A stretch of DNA of 16,314 bases from Atopobiaceae bacterium (GCA_017460265.1 JAFUBJ010000096.1:1-16314); one strand, 5' to 3'; shown: positions 1 through 6,407, counted from the first letter of the stretch. Made by a program: numbers and translations. Notes: a model not told the origin generated them from the sequence alone.

Positions 1-313
1 ACCAATCCCACCCTTTCTTCGATGCCCGCGATCGGCAATCTTCGATCTGCCGCATCGGCTATGGGCGCCTCCTTTGGAGTATATGAATATACCCACTTGA
101 AACCGTAGTTCCCCATCTTCACGAAGAAGCGACAGCGCCTGCACCTACCTCCCACATGTCGAGTGCCTATGCGGGCTTGGAATCGCTCACCGAAAAGATA
201 TCCGCCTTATACCGCGAGAATCAGGCTCTTTACGAGTTTGCCTTTTTGAACTTCTTTCATTGGCGCTATGATTTGAAAGGTGTTAGTAAACCAACGTTAT
301 TGGGAGGTTCAAC
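1..313. other. Intergenic leader region upstream of fba
   Basis: I see no convincing gene here. A short imperfect hairpin lies at about 30-56 (CGGCA...TGCCG arms) and an A/T-rich patch at 79-92. From 156 a frame is open into fba, but the ATG has no ribosome site and the frame only ends inside the aldolase gene, so I do not call it. The only functional site I can support is the fba promoter near 244-272. Confidence 0.6.
244..272 (+). promoter_or_regulatory. Putative fba promoter
   Basis: A -10-like TATGAT lies at 267-272 (5 of 6 consensus bases). The -35 is weaker: TTTTGA at 244-249 with a 17-bp spacer, or TTGAAC at 246-251 with a 15-bp spacer. Transcription would start near 279, giving a leader of about 35 nt that carries the GGGAGG ribosome site of fba. 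Confidence 0.45.
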
Positions 314-1186
314 ATGCTTGTTTCCGCAACCGACATGCTCAACGCCGCCGTCAAGGGCCACTATGGCATCGCGGCGTTCAACACCAACGACCTCGAGTGG
401 ACTCGTTCCATCCTGCAGGCCGCCGAGGAGCTCCAGAGCCCCGTCATCATTCAGTGCACCGCTGGCGCCGCCAAGTGGCAGCAGGGCTTCAAGGTCGTCA
501 AGGACGTCGTTGAGGACCTCGTTGACTACATGAACATCACCGTCCCCGTTGCCATGCACCTCGATCACGGCTCCTATGAGGACTGCTTCAAGGCCATCGA
601 CGCTGGCTTCACCTCCATCATGTACGACGGCTCCCACGAGCCCACGTTCGAGATGAACCTCGAGCGCACCGCCGAGATCGTGAAGCTCTGCCACGGCAAG
701 GGCATCTCCGTCGAGGCTGAGGTCGGCGGCATCGGTGGCGTCGAGGACGGCGTCGCCTCCAACGGCGAGCTCGCTGACCCCCAGGAGTGCAAGGCCATCG
801 CCGACCTCGGCGTTGACTTCCTCGCCTGCGGCATCTGCAACATCCACGGCCTGTATCCCGACAACTGGGAGGGCCTGTCCATGGATCGTCTGGCCGAGAT
901 CAAGGCCCTGACCGGCGACCTCCCGCTCGTCCTTCACGGCGGCACCGGCATCCCGACCGCCATGGTCCAGGAGGCCATTGACAACGGCATCGCCAAGATC
1001 AACGTCAACACCGACCTCCAGGTCGCCATGGCTCGCGCCACCCGCGCCTTCATCGAGTCCGGCAAGGACCTCGAGGGCAAGAACTACGACCCGCGCAAGC
1101 TCCTCAAGCCTGGCTTCGACGCCATCGTCGCTCGCGCCAAGGAGCTCATCGTCGACTTCGGTTCCGACGGCAAGGGCTGGGCGTAA
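314..1186 (+). CDS. fba: Class II fructose-1,6-bisphosphate aldolase
   Basis: This 290-residue protein is a zinc-dependent class II aldolase, which cleaves fructose-1,6-bisphosphate to DHAP and glyceraldehyde-3-phosphate in cytoplasmic glycolysis and gluconeogenesis. It shows the family landmarks in order: HLDHG (catalytic Asp84, zinc His85), the EAEVGGIGG segment (about 134-142), IHGLY with zinc His178, LHGGTGIP with zinc His208, and the phosphate-binding KINVNTDL near 233. The length matches the FbaA/GatY/KbaY group (about 285 residues). A tagatose-bisphosphate aldolase is therefore a possible alternative, but the gene stands alone with no galactitol or tagatose genes beside it, so the glycolytic role is favoured. 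The ATG at 314 has GGGAGG seven bases upstream. The last 54 bp, including the stop, occur a second time at 1275-1328 with one silent change. Confidence 0.93.
   Translation: MLVSATDMLNAAVKGHYGIAAFNTNDLEWTRSILQAAEELQSPVIIQCTAGAAKWQQGFKVVKDVVEDLVDYMNITVPVAMHLDHGSYEDCFKAIDAGFTSIMYDGSHEPTFEMNLERTAEIVKLCHGKGISVEAEVGGIGGVEDGVASNGELADPQECKAIADLGVDFLACGICNIHGLYPDNWEGLSMDRLAEIKALTGDLPLVLHGGTGIPTAMVQEAIDNGIAKINVNTDLQVAMARATRAFIESGKDLEGKNYDPRKLLKPGFDAIVARAKELIVDFGSDGKGWA
1133..1186 (+). repeat. Direct repeat, copy 1 (3' end of fba)
   Basis: This is the final 54 bp of fba, from CGCGCCAAGG to the TAA stop. It is identical to 1275-1328 except for one base, position 1183 G versus 1325 A, which is silent (both encode Ala before the stop). 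Confidence 0.95.
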
Positions 1187-1234
1187 AATCTACCGCCGCT
1201 GGCACGGTAGCCGGCGACTAGGCGCGTAAAGACG

Positions 1235-1272
1235 GACTCCCCGGCACGCACTTCGCCGGGGAGTCTTCTTTT
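1235..1272 (+). terminator. Intrinsic terminator 1 downstream of fba
   Basis: An 11-bp perfect stem (GACTCCCCGGC at 1235-1245 and GCCGGGGAGTC at 1255-1265) with a 9-nt loop is followed by TTCTTTT. It lies 49 bp after the fba stop. A smaller hairpin (CTACCG/CGGTAG, 1190-1210) lies between the stop and this terminator. Confidence 0.88.
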
Positions 1273-1274
1273 AC

Positions 1275-1328
1275 CGCGCCAAGGAGCTCATCGTCGACTT
1301 CGGTTCCGACGGCAAGGGCTGGGCATAA
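1275..1328 (+). repeat. Direct repeat, copy 2 (orphan fba 3' end)
   Basis: This is a second copy of the last 54 bp of fba, located after the first terminator and not preceded by any aldolase reading frame. The single difference falls in a third codon position (GCG to GCA, both Ala) and the TAA stop is kept. That pattern suggests it was once the true end of a slightly diverged fba allele. It is followed by its own terminator. Confidence 0.93.
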
Positions 1329-1357
1329 GCTCAGCGCTACACAGCAGCTTAACCTCT

Positions 1358-1387
1358 GGGCCCCGGAGCAATCCGGGGCCCTTTTTT
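1358..1387 (+). terminator. Intrinsic terminator 2, after the orphan fba tail
   Basis: A 10-bp perfect stem (GGGCCCCGGA at 1358-1367, TCCGGGGCCC at 1372-1381) with loop GCAA is followed by six T residues (1382-1387). It is a stronger, more classical terminator than the first and may be the ancestral one for fba. Confidence 0.92.
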
Positions 1388-1414
1388 GCCGTCGGGACCG
1401 GAGTCGGCGCGGGA

Positions 1415-1435
1415 CGACATGACTGAGTCATGTCG
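1415..1435. repeat. Palindrome CGACATGAC-TGA-GTCATGTCG
   Basis: A perfect 9-bp inverted repeat with a 3-bp centre lies in the gap between the convergent fba and thiZ genes. Its GACATGACTG core is shared with the larger inverted repeat at 1472-1504. It could be an operator, a protein-binding site or a transcription end point. Confidence 0.75.
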
Positions 1436-1471
1436 AAACTCTTCAAGCCCTACTGTAATAGCCTCTTCCGC

Positions 1472-1504
1472 GAGGTTTGACATGACTGGGACATGTCAAA
1501 CCTC
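1472..1504 (-). terminator. 13-bp inverted repeat, probable terminator of the thi operon
   Basis: The arms GAGGTTTGACATG (1472-1484) and CATGTCAAACCTC (1492-1504) are perfectly complementary with a 7-nt loop. The structure lies 14 bp after the thiZ stop, as expected for a terminator. It has no T-run on either strand, so it may be a 3'-end stabilising hairpin or a repeated element instead. The GACATGACTG core links it to the palindrome at 1415-1435. Confidence 0.55.
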
Positions 1505-1518
1505 ATGAAGAGAAGACC

Positions 1519-2286
1519 CTAGCTGTTCAAGCCCGCGAGTATCGCGCGCTTCGCGGCGAGGAACTCGTCCGTCACCGAGAAGTCGGTCACGTCGCGACGC
1601 TCCACGTCAATCACGCTGCCCACCTCGGTCGGCACACCCGCAGACGGCGCGCCCACCAGCACGTAGATGCGGTCGGCCATGAGCGCGGCCTCGTCCACAT
1701 CGTGTGTAATCACTACCGAGGCCAACCCCAGCTCTCGTGACATCTCGCAGTACCAGCTGCGCATCTCGCCACGCGTGATGGCGTCAAGCGCGGAGAACGG
1801 CTCGTCCAAGAGCACCACGTCGTTTCCCATGAGGTAGGTGCGCATGAAGGCTGCGCGTTGCCGCATGCCACCGGAAAGCTGCGATGGCCACGACCGCTCC
1901 GTGCCCGAAAGCCCAAAGCGTTCAAAAAGTGGGGCAGCCTTCGCGCGGGCAGCTTCCTTGCTCTCCCCCGCAATCACCAAAGGCAGGCACGCATTGTCCA
2001 TGATGGTGAGGTGCGGCAGCAGCAGGTCCTTCTGCAGCATGTAGCTCACGTGCCCAGGCACGCCCGTGATGTCCTTGCCATGCAGCAGCACGCGACCGCT
2101 CATGGGCGTGGTCAGTCCAGCCAGGGCATGCAGGATGGTGGTCTTGCCGCAACCGGATTTGCCCACCATGCACACCACCTGGCCCGTAGCCACCTCAAGG
2201 CTCACGTCCCGCGTAACAAGAGTCTGCCCGTCCCACGAGAGCGTGAGCTCCTCGGCAACCAAGGCCTGGTCAGCGCCGGTACTCAC
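1519..2286 (-). CDS. thiZ: ABC transporter ATP-binding protein for a thiamine pyrimidine precursor
   Basis: This 255-residue ATPase energises the importer encoded by the upstream genes. It has Walker A GKSGCGKTT (about 42-50), a Q-loop at Gln85, the LSGGMRQR signature (137-144), Walker B VVLLDEP (157-163), a D-loop SALD and the switch His195 in ITHDVDEA. The fold and motifs are those of the nitrate/taurine/HMP (NitT/TauT) ATPase group. Taken alone the substrate would be ambiguous. The TPP riboswitch and the ThiY-like binding protein in the same operon argue for a hydroxymethyl- or formylaminopyrimidine. The start is GTG at 2284-2286, overlapping the TGA of the binding-protein gene by 4 bp (GTGA), so translation is probably coupled. 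Confidence 0.85.
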   Translation of the reverse strand: MSTGADQALVAEELTLSWDGQTLVTRDVSLEVATGQVVCMVGKSGCGKTTILHALAGLTTPMSGRVLLHGKDITGVPGHVSYMLQKDLLLPHLTIMDNACLPLVIAGESKEAARAKAAPLFERFGLSGTERSWPSQLSGGMRQRAAFMRTYLMGNDVVLLDEPFSALDAITRGEMRSWYCEMSRELGLASVVITHDVDEAALMADRIYVLVGAPSAGVPTEVGSVIDVERRDVTDFSVTDEFLAAKRAILAGLNS

Positions 2287-3302
2287 GAGAGGTAGTCCAG
2301 CGTATAGCCCGCGTTGACGTCAAGCTGGTTCTCCACCAGGCCCTCGTCATTCAGCCACTGGTAGAACGCGGCCCAGCGTGCAGGGTCAATCTCACCCCAG
2401 GCGCTCGCGTCAGAGATGTACTCCGGCGAGATGAACTCCTGCGCCGTCTGGATGAGGTCGACGTCAAGCTCAGGCACGGCCTCGCACAGGATGGCCGCCG
2501 CCTCGGCGGGGTTCTCGGCCGCAAACTCATAGCCACGCTTGGCGGCACGCAGGAAGCCCTTGACCAGCTCGGGATTATCGGCCGCAAAGGCATCGTTTGC
2601 CGCGATGACCGGCGTGTAGTAGTCAAACACCGGGTCCATGTCGGCAAAGCTGAAGTAGTTGACGGGGTAGTCCTGCAGCTTGGCGTTCTGCACGGCCCAC
2701 CACTCGTAAACCCACACGGTGTCAAACATGTTGGCGCGCAGGCCCGCAACCTCGTCGTCAACGGTATAGGGAACCATCTGCACCTTGGAGTAGTCGCCGC
2801 CGTCAGCCTCGACGATCTGCTTAATGGTTGCCTGCTCAATGGGCATGTTCCACGTGGCGTAGACGTGGTCTTCCATGCCCTTGGCGCTGGTGATGCCGTC
2901 CTCGGCACGGCTCATGATGCCGCTCGTGTTGTGCTGCACGATGGCCGCGATGGCGGTATAGGGCATGGGGTTGGCCGAAGCCAGGCTGTTTGCGATGTAG
3001 TCCTGATAGGACACGCCCATGTTGGCGCCACCGGAGCCGATGAGCGCGTCGGAGCCGTCGTCAGGAACGGGCACAATCTCTACCTCGATGCCCTCCTCGG
3101 CAAACCAGCCCTTCTGGATGGCGACGTAGATGCCCGTGTGGTTGACGTTGGGCGAGTAGTCGAGCACGAACGAGACCGGTGTCAGGGTCTCAGGCGCGGC
3201 ACCCTCGCCGCCGTCAGTCTTTGCGCCGCCGCACGCGGCAAGCGCAAGCGCACCTGCGCCAGCTGCGGAGATAAGCGCCCTTCTGGTGAGGTTTCTAGTC
3301 AT
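2283..3302 (-). CDS. thiY: Thiamine-precursor (HMP/FAMP) binding lipoprotein, NMT1/THI5-like
   Basis: This 339-residue extracellular binding protein is a lipoprotein. It begins with LTRRALISAAG, a twin-arginine-like n-region, followed by a hydrophobic stretch and the lipobox LAAC with Cys24 as the lipid anchor. The mature part opens with SFVLDYSPNVNHTGIYVA and KGWFAEEGIEVEIV, as in NMT1/THI5-like ThiY proteins that bind pyrimidine precursors of thiamine. A nitrate- or taurine-type ligand is the alternative, but the TPP riboswitch at the head of the operon makes a thiamine pyrimidine far more likely. The gene overlaps thiX by 8 bp at its start and thiZ by 4 bp at its end. Confidence 0.86.
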   Translation of the reverse strand: MTRNLTRRALISAAGAGALALAACGGAKTDGGEGAAPETLTPVSFVLDYSPNVNHTGIYVAIQKGWFAEEGIEVEIVPVPDDGSDALIGSGGANMGVSYQDYIANSLASANPMPYTAIAAIVQHNTSGIMSRAEDGITSAKGMEDHVYATWNMPIEQATIKQIVEADGGDYSKVQMVPYTVDDEVAGLRANMFDTVWVYEWWAVQNAKLQDYPVNYFSFADMDPVFDYYTPVIAANDAFAADNPELVKGFLRAAKRGYEFAAENPAEAAAILCEAVPELDVDLIQTAQEFISPEYISDASAWGEIDPARWAAFYQWLNDEGLVENQLDVNAGYTLDYLS

Positions 3303-4113
3303 GGTTCTTGCTCCCTTCTGCCCTTTTCCAGGGCATCGTTACATGCTCAAGCAGGTCAACCAAACGCATCAAAGCCAAGCTCAGCGCGCTGATAACCAGA
3401 ATCGAGGCAAACATCTTGTCGTACGAGAACGATTTGCGCACGCGCGTCATGTACACGCCCAGGCCGCTCGTGCCGCCCAGCCACTCGGCGATGACCGCGC
3501 CAACGATGGCGTAGGTCGCCGAGATGCGCAGGCCGCTGAACAGCTGCTCGGCCGCGGCAGGCAGCTTGACGTAACGGAAGATCTGCCAGCGCGAGGCACC
3601 CATCGTACGCAGGAGGTCGATCATGTCGGTGTCCACCGAGCGAAAGCCCGAGACCAGAGATACCGTCACCGGAAAGAACGTGGTCAGCACGATGAGGATG
3701 ACCTTGGGCGCCAGGCCATAGCCAAACCACAGCACCAGAAGCGGCGCGATGGCAATGGTGGGGATGGTCTGCGAGACGGTCATGAGCGGCTCGAAGGCAA
3801 GGTAGAACGTCTCGAAGCGGTCCATGAGGAGCGCGAAGACGAAGCCCACGACCACGCCGATACCCAGGCCAAGCGCTGCCTCCTCAAGCGTGGTGATGGA
3901 GTGCTGGGCAATGAGCCCCAGGTCAGCGAAGAGCGAGCGCACCACCGCAAGCGGGCTCGGCAACATGAAGGCCGGCACGAGACCCGTATCGCAGGCAAGC
4001 TCCCACACGGCGAGCAGCGCTGCGAGCGCAACGACCGGCACCACGATGCGCCGGAGCCGCGTAGGCTGCCGCTTGTGCGAACTGCCGATATGCTCTGATT
4101 CAAGCGCCTTCAT
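3295..4113 (-). CDS. thiX: ABC transporter permease for a thiamine pyrimidine precursor
   Basis: This 272-residue inner-membrane subunit belongs to the binding-protein-dependent permease family (BPD_transp_1). After a basic N-terminal tail (HKRQPTRLRR) it has about six hydrophobic segments, starting with IVVPVVALAALLAVWELA. The cytoplasmic EAA loop that docks the ATPase lies within RTMGASRWQIFRYVKLPAA. It would pair with the ThiY-like lipoprotein and ThiZ-like ATPase encoded downstream. The ATG at 4113 follows the stop of the previous gene by 3 bp, with a GAGG-type ribosome site inside the end of that gene. Specificity is inferred from the riboswitch and neighbours. Confidence 0.85.
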   Translation of the reverse strand: MKALESEHIGSSHKRQPTRLRRIVVPVVALAALLAVWELACDTGLVPAFMLPSPLAVVRSLFADLGLIAQHSITTLEEAALGLGIGVVVGFVFALLMDRFETFYLAFEPLMTVSQTIPTIAIAPLLVLWFGYGLAPKVILIVLTTFFPVTVSLVSGFRSVDTDMIDLLRTMGASRWQIFRYVKLPAAAEQLFSGLRISATYAIVGAVIAEWLGGTSGLGVYMTRVRKSFSYDKMFASILVISALSLALMRLVDLLEHVTMPWKRAEGSKNHD

Positions 4114-4116
4114 CGG

Positions 4117-4458
4117 CTATGCCACCTCAAGGCCGGCCTTGGGGGCATACTCAGGGTCGCCCTCGTGGTACTTGCCGATCTTGTGCTCGGTGGACATGAC
4201 GTCGCCGTCGGGTCGGAAATCGATCTTGGCGTAGGTCATCGCGTGGGCACAGCCCGCCTTGGCACCGGCAAGCTGGCACTCGCGCAAGAGGTCAATGCAC
4301 TGGTCGTAGGGACCCTCGATGGTGGTCTCGAATGGACCGACGTAGTAGTCGAGGCCTGACGCGTCGATGGCTGCGATGACCTCGTCCACGATGCGACAGG
4401 TCTCTTCGTCAGAGGTTGCGTCCATGGGCAGGTACTGGATGGCAATGGCGCAGTTCAT
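4117..4458 (-). CDS. Thiamine-binding (YkoF/MTH1187, DUF77-type) protein
   Basis: This 113-residue cytoplasmic protein is the first gene of the TPP-riboswitch operon. It starts MNCAIAIQYLPM and has the small ferredoxin-like pattern of the MTH1187/YkoF thiamine-binding family: an IAIQYLPM strand, a helix with IVDEVIAAIDASGLDYYVGPFETTIEG, then CIDLLRECQLAGAKAGCAHAMTY. Family members bind thiamine or its pyrimidine and may act as a soluble carrier or sensor beside the importer. I chose the start at 4458 because AAAGGAGG lies just upstream. A longer open frame (to 4584) would run back through the terminator and riboswitch and is not credible. The protein has one domain, whereas B. subtilis YkoF has two in tandem. 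Confidence 0.82.
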   Translation of the reverse strand: MNCAIAIQYLPMDATSDEETCRIVDEVIAAIDASGLDYYVGPFETTIEGPYDQCIDLLRECQLAGAKAGCAHAMTYAKIDFRPDGDVMSTEHKIGKYHEGDPEYAPKAGLEVA

Positions 4459-4481
4459 GCTCCTCCTTTCGGCAGGGCATG

Positions 4482-4509
4482 AAAAAAGCCCTGCACACAT
4501 ACGCAGGGC
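4482..4509 (-). terminator. Riboswitch-controlled intrinsic terminator
   Basis: On the minus strand GCCCTGC (4509-4503) and GCAGGGC (4494-4488) form a perfect 7-bp stem with an 8-nt loop, followed directly by six T residues (4487-4482). It sits between the TPP aptamer and the first start codon, so it is the expression platform. A third arm, GCCCTGC at 4478-4472, could pair with the middle arm instead. Confidence 0.9.
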
Positions 4510-4529
4510 CTCTAGCGGCATCGCTAAGC

Positions 4530-4616
4530 TCCCTACGCTGGCATTACCCAGATCAGGTTCTTGGGTCGTGGAATTGGGTTCCACCTCTCAGCCGGGCCAA
4601 ATCCCCAGCTCCCCGT
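4530..4616 (-). ncRNA. TPP riboswitch (THI box) aptamer
   Basis: Read on the minus strand, the region contains all conserved parts of the thiamine pyrophosphate aptamer in order: GGGGAGCTGGG, GGCTGAGAGG, a variable arm, GACCC, ACCTGATCTGGGTAATGCC and AGCGTAGGGA. When TPP is bound, the terminator just downstream should form and switch off the uptake operon. A small hairpin (TAGCG/CGCTA at 4513-4526) links the aptamer to the terminator and may take part in the switch. Confidence 0.97.
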
Positions 4617-4624
4617 GTATGTCC

Positions 4625-4652
4625 ATTATAGCAGAGGTGGACTCCATGGCAA
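4625..4652 (-). promoter_or_regulatory. Promoter of the thi uptake operon
   Basis: On the minus strand there is a -35 of TTGCCA (4652-4647, 5 of 6) and a perfect -10 of TATAAT (4630-4625), with a 16-bp spacer. Transcription would start just ahead of the TPP aptamer. Confidence 0.88.
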
Positions 4653-4700
4653 AGCCGCAGGTAAAACGGCATGAGAGCCACTGAGTTTCCTGTCGTCTTT

Positions 4701-4798
4701 CTCGTCCATAGAGTCCATCTCGACAGGACGAGCACAGTCCACCTAGTCCACGACGTTAACCTAAATCCACGCCTCCAGCTGGACTGTTAGGTGGACTC
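4701..4798. repeat. Cluster of GTCCAC / GTGGAC boxes upstream of the integrase remnant
   Basis: The motif GTCCA(C/T) occurs near 4712, 4737 and 4746 and in inverse orientation (TGGAC/GTGGAC) near 4780 and 4791. AGTCCACCTA at 4736-4745 and TAGGTGGACT at 4788-4797 form a perfect 10-bp inverted repeat, and GGTGGACTC appears again at 4637-4645. CTCGTCC/GGACGAG (4701-4707, 4726-4732) forms another. Repeats next to an integrase gene can be arm-type recombinase sites or part of an attachment site; that function is inference. Confidence 0.5.
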
Positions 4799-4839
4799 TA
4801 GAGCCGAAATACTGAAAAAGGTAATGCGATTGGAACACC

Positions 4840-5172
4840 ATGAGATACTCCGAAGGCTCACTCAGGCTCCTCCACGACGATCTGTATCAAGCACGCTATT
4901 GCTACCAGATGGTCAATGAGGAAGGACGCGTCATCAAGAAACAGGTCGCGCGCAACTTCCACGCGGCCTCACAGAAGGAAGCTGTCCTCGAGAAGGCGCG
5001 CATCAGGGACCAGCTCGAGCGCGAGGCGCTCATCGAAGACATGCTTCCCTGCCAGAAGAAGAACCCCAAACTCTCCAAGTTCATGTTCGAGCAGATCGAC
5101 GGCATGCTGAAGTCAGGCCTCATCGAGCCGACGACCGGCCCAAAAAAGAACCCGCTCCTAAACCAGCGTTGA
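4840..5172 (+). pseudogene. Tyrosine-type integrase, N-terminal remnant cut off by an insertion sequence
   Basis: The first ~100 codons read like the N-terminus of an integrative-element or phage integrase. An arm-type DNA-binding region (GSLRLLHDDLYQARYCYQM, then FHAASQKEAVLEKARIRDQL) is followed by the start of a core-binding helix (SKFMFEQIDGMLKSGLIEPTT). From about 5137 the frame runs into insertion-sequence DNA and ends at a stop inside the left terminal repeat (5170-5172). The catalytic domain (R...HxxR...Y) is absent and is not found beyond the insertion sequence either. The ATG at 4840 has only a weak ribosome site. The assignment is by pattern, not by a complete domain. Confidence 0.65.
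5149..5171. repeat. Left terminal inverted repeat of the insertion sequence
   Basis: It contains CCCGCTCCTAAACCAGCGTT at 5151-5170. It is the exact complement of 6300-6322 over 23 bp, with only scattered matches beyond. Confidence 0.93.
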
Positions 5173-5238
5173 CATGTTAATGTCGGGCGCCCCTCGTACG
5201 ATGGATGTCGCCGAACAACCCATAGTAGAGGAGCGCCC

Positions 5239-6288
5239 ATGCTTGACATGATACTGCAGGAGGCAGAGGGGCTGACGCTTTGCGAGCGCAGGAGGCTGAT
5301 CGAGATGCTGAAGGCGAGCGTGCTCGCGGAGCTGGCGGGGCCCGCCGGCGAGCCGTCGGAGTGCCCGAGGTGCCGCCACGACCGCGTCGTGCGGAAGGGC
5401 CGCGACCGCGACGGGTCGCAGAGGTGGCTCTGCCGCGGCTGCGGGCGCACGTTCTCGCGCAAGACGATGGGGCTGCTCGCCCTCTCGAAGCTCGAGGCCT
5501 GGCAGTGGTCGCGCTTCGTCGAGCTCGAGGCGCGCCACGCCTCGCTCGCCGAGTGCGCCTCCCGGCTCGGCGTCTCCGGCCAGACGGCCCACTACATGCG
5601 CATACGCCTGTGCGAGGTCATGGCCTCGCGCCTGCCCGCCTTCCGCAGCGGCGAGGGCGTCGAGGTGCAGGTGGACGGCACCTACCTCAGCGAGTCGCTC
5701 AAGGGCCTGGGCCGCTGGTCCGGGGAGATGCCGCGCGAGAGCCACCGCACCGGCCACGACGTGCACGTCAGGGGCATCTCCAACCTCAAGGTGTGCGTCG
5801 TCTGCGGCGCCAACGACCTCGGGGACGAGTTCTGCAGGCTCGCCGCCAGGGGCGCGGCCACCTGCGGCGACGTCGCCTCCGCGCTCGCCGGCAGGGTCTC
5901 CGAGGGCACCGTCGTGGTGACCGACGACCGCTCGTGCTACGCCCGGCCGCTCTCCGACGCCAGGGCGGCGCACCGCGTCGTGCCGGCGAAGTCCGACGCG
6001 CTCGGCCGCGTGGACGCGCTGCACTCGCGCCTCGACGCCTTCCTCGAGCCCTTCCGGGGCGTCTCCACGAGGTGGCTGCCCTGGTACCTCTCGTGGTTCC
6101 TGTGGGAGGAGCACGTGAGGCGCTCCGGCCTCGACCGCGCGGAGGAGATGGCCGCGGCGTCGGCGTCCGGCGCCTACGAGCTCACGCGGCGCCGGCACGA
6201 GGAGGCGGGGCGTCCGCTCTGGGACTACTGGGAGGGCAGGTCCCCGACGGTCGACCCCGTCGCGGAATACGGCCCGCAGGCCGCCTAG
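5239..6288 (+). CDS. IS1595-family-like DDE transposase
   Basis: This 349-residue transposase moves the insertion sequence. The N-terminus has a zinc ribbon (CPRC at 42-45 and CRGC at 65-68), followed by a helix-turn-helix-like stretch (LAECASRLGVSGQTAHYMR, about 103-121). The RNase-H-like core shows a first Asp in VQVDGTYL (146), a second in VVVTDDRSCY (229/230), and the IS1595/ISXO2-type block HSRLDAFLEPFRGVSTRWL (from 262) before WYLSWFLWEEH, which supplies the likely third acidic residue (290/291). The frame is complete, so the protein may be active. GAGGAG lies upstream of the ATG. The gene is clearly more GC-rich than its neighbours, suggesting acquisition. The exact family within the ISXO2-like group is my judgement. 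Confidence 0.85.
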   Translation: MLDMILQEAEGLTLCERRRLIEMLKASVLAELAGPAGEPSECPRCRHDRVVRKGRDRDGSQRWLCRGCGRTFSRKTMGLLALSKLEAWQWSRFVELEARHASLAECASRLGVSGQTAHYMRIRLCEVMASRLPAFRSGEGVEVQVDGTYLSESLKGLGRWSGEMPRESHRTGHDVHVRGISNLKVCVVCGANDLGDEFCRLAARGAATCGDVASALAGRVSEGTVVVTDDRSCYARPLSDARAAHRVVPAKSDALGRVDALHSRLDAFLEPFRGVSTRWLPWYLSWFLWEEHVRRSGLDRAEEMAAASASGAYELTRRRHEEAGRPLWDYWEGRSPTVDPVAEYGPQAA

Positions 6289-6299
6289 CTGGGGTTTGC

Positions 6300-6322
6300 C
6301 AACGCTGGTTTAGGAGCGGGTT
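6300..6322. repeat. Right terminal inverted repeat of the insertion sequence
   Basis: It contains AACGCTGGTTTAGGAGCGGG at 6301-6320, the exact complement of the left repeat at 5149-5171. Confidence 0.93.
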
Positions 6323-6376
6323 GCGAAATCGCCCACAGGAAACACGGGCGGCCAACCACAGCTGGAGCTTACTGAC

Positions 6377-6401
6377 GGCCCCGGGCATATTGCCCGGGGC
6401 C
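6377..6401 (-). terminator. Hairpin downstream of prs, probable terminator
   Basis: A perfect 10-bp GC-rich stem (GGCCCCGGGC at 6377-6386, GCCCGGGGCC at 6392-6401) has loop ATATT. It begins 6 bp after the prs stop on the minus strand. No T-run follows, so termination strength is uncertain. Confidence 0.7.
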
Positions 6402-6407
6402 CATGGC

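Larger units (their letters stand above)
5149..6322 (+). mobile_element. IS1595-like insertion sequence
   Basis: The element holds one transposase gene between 23-bp perfect inverted repeats. The true tips may lie 12 bp further out: GG at 5137-5138 and its complement CC at 6333-6334 fit an imperfect extension, giving about 1.2 kb. I see no 8-bp target duplication at either choice of border. The left end lies inside the integrase remnant, while the right end is only ~75 bp from prs. This fits loss of adjacent DNA after insertion. Confidence 0.8.

Noticed and set aside
156..533. Possible small gene upstream of and overlapping fba
   Set aside because: The first ~45 codons look protein-like, but there is no ribosome site and the frame ends only by running out of frame through fba.
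5129..6342. Target-site duplication around the insertion sequence
   Set aside because: I compared the 8 bp outside both possible borders (repeat tips at 5149/6322 and at 5137/6334) and they do not match.
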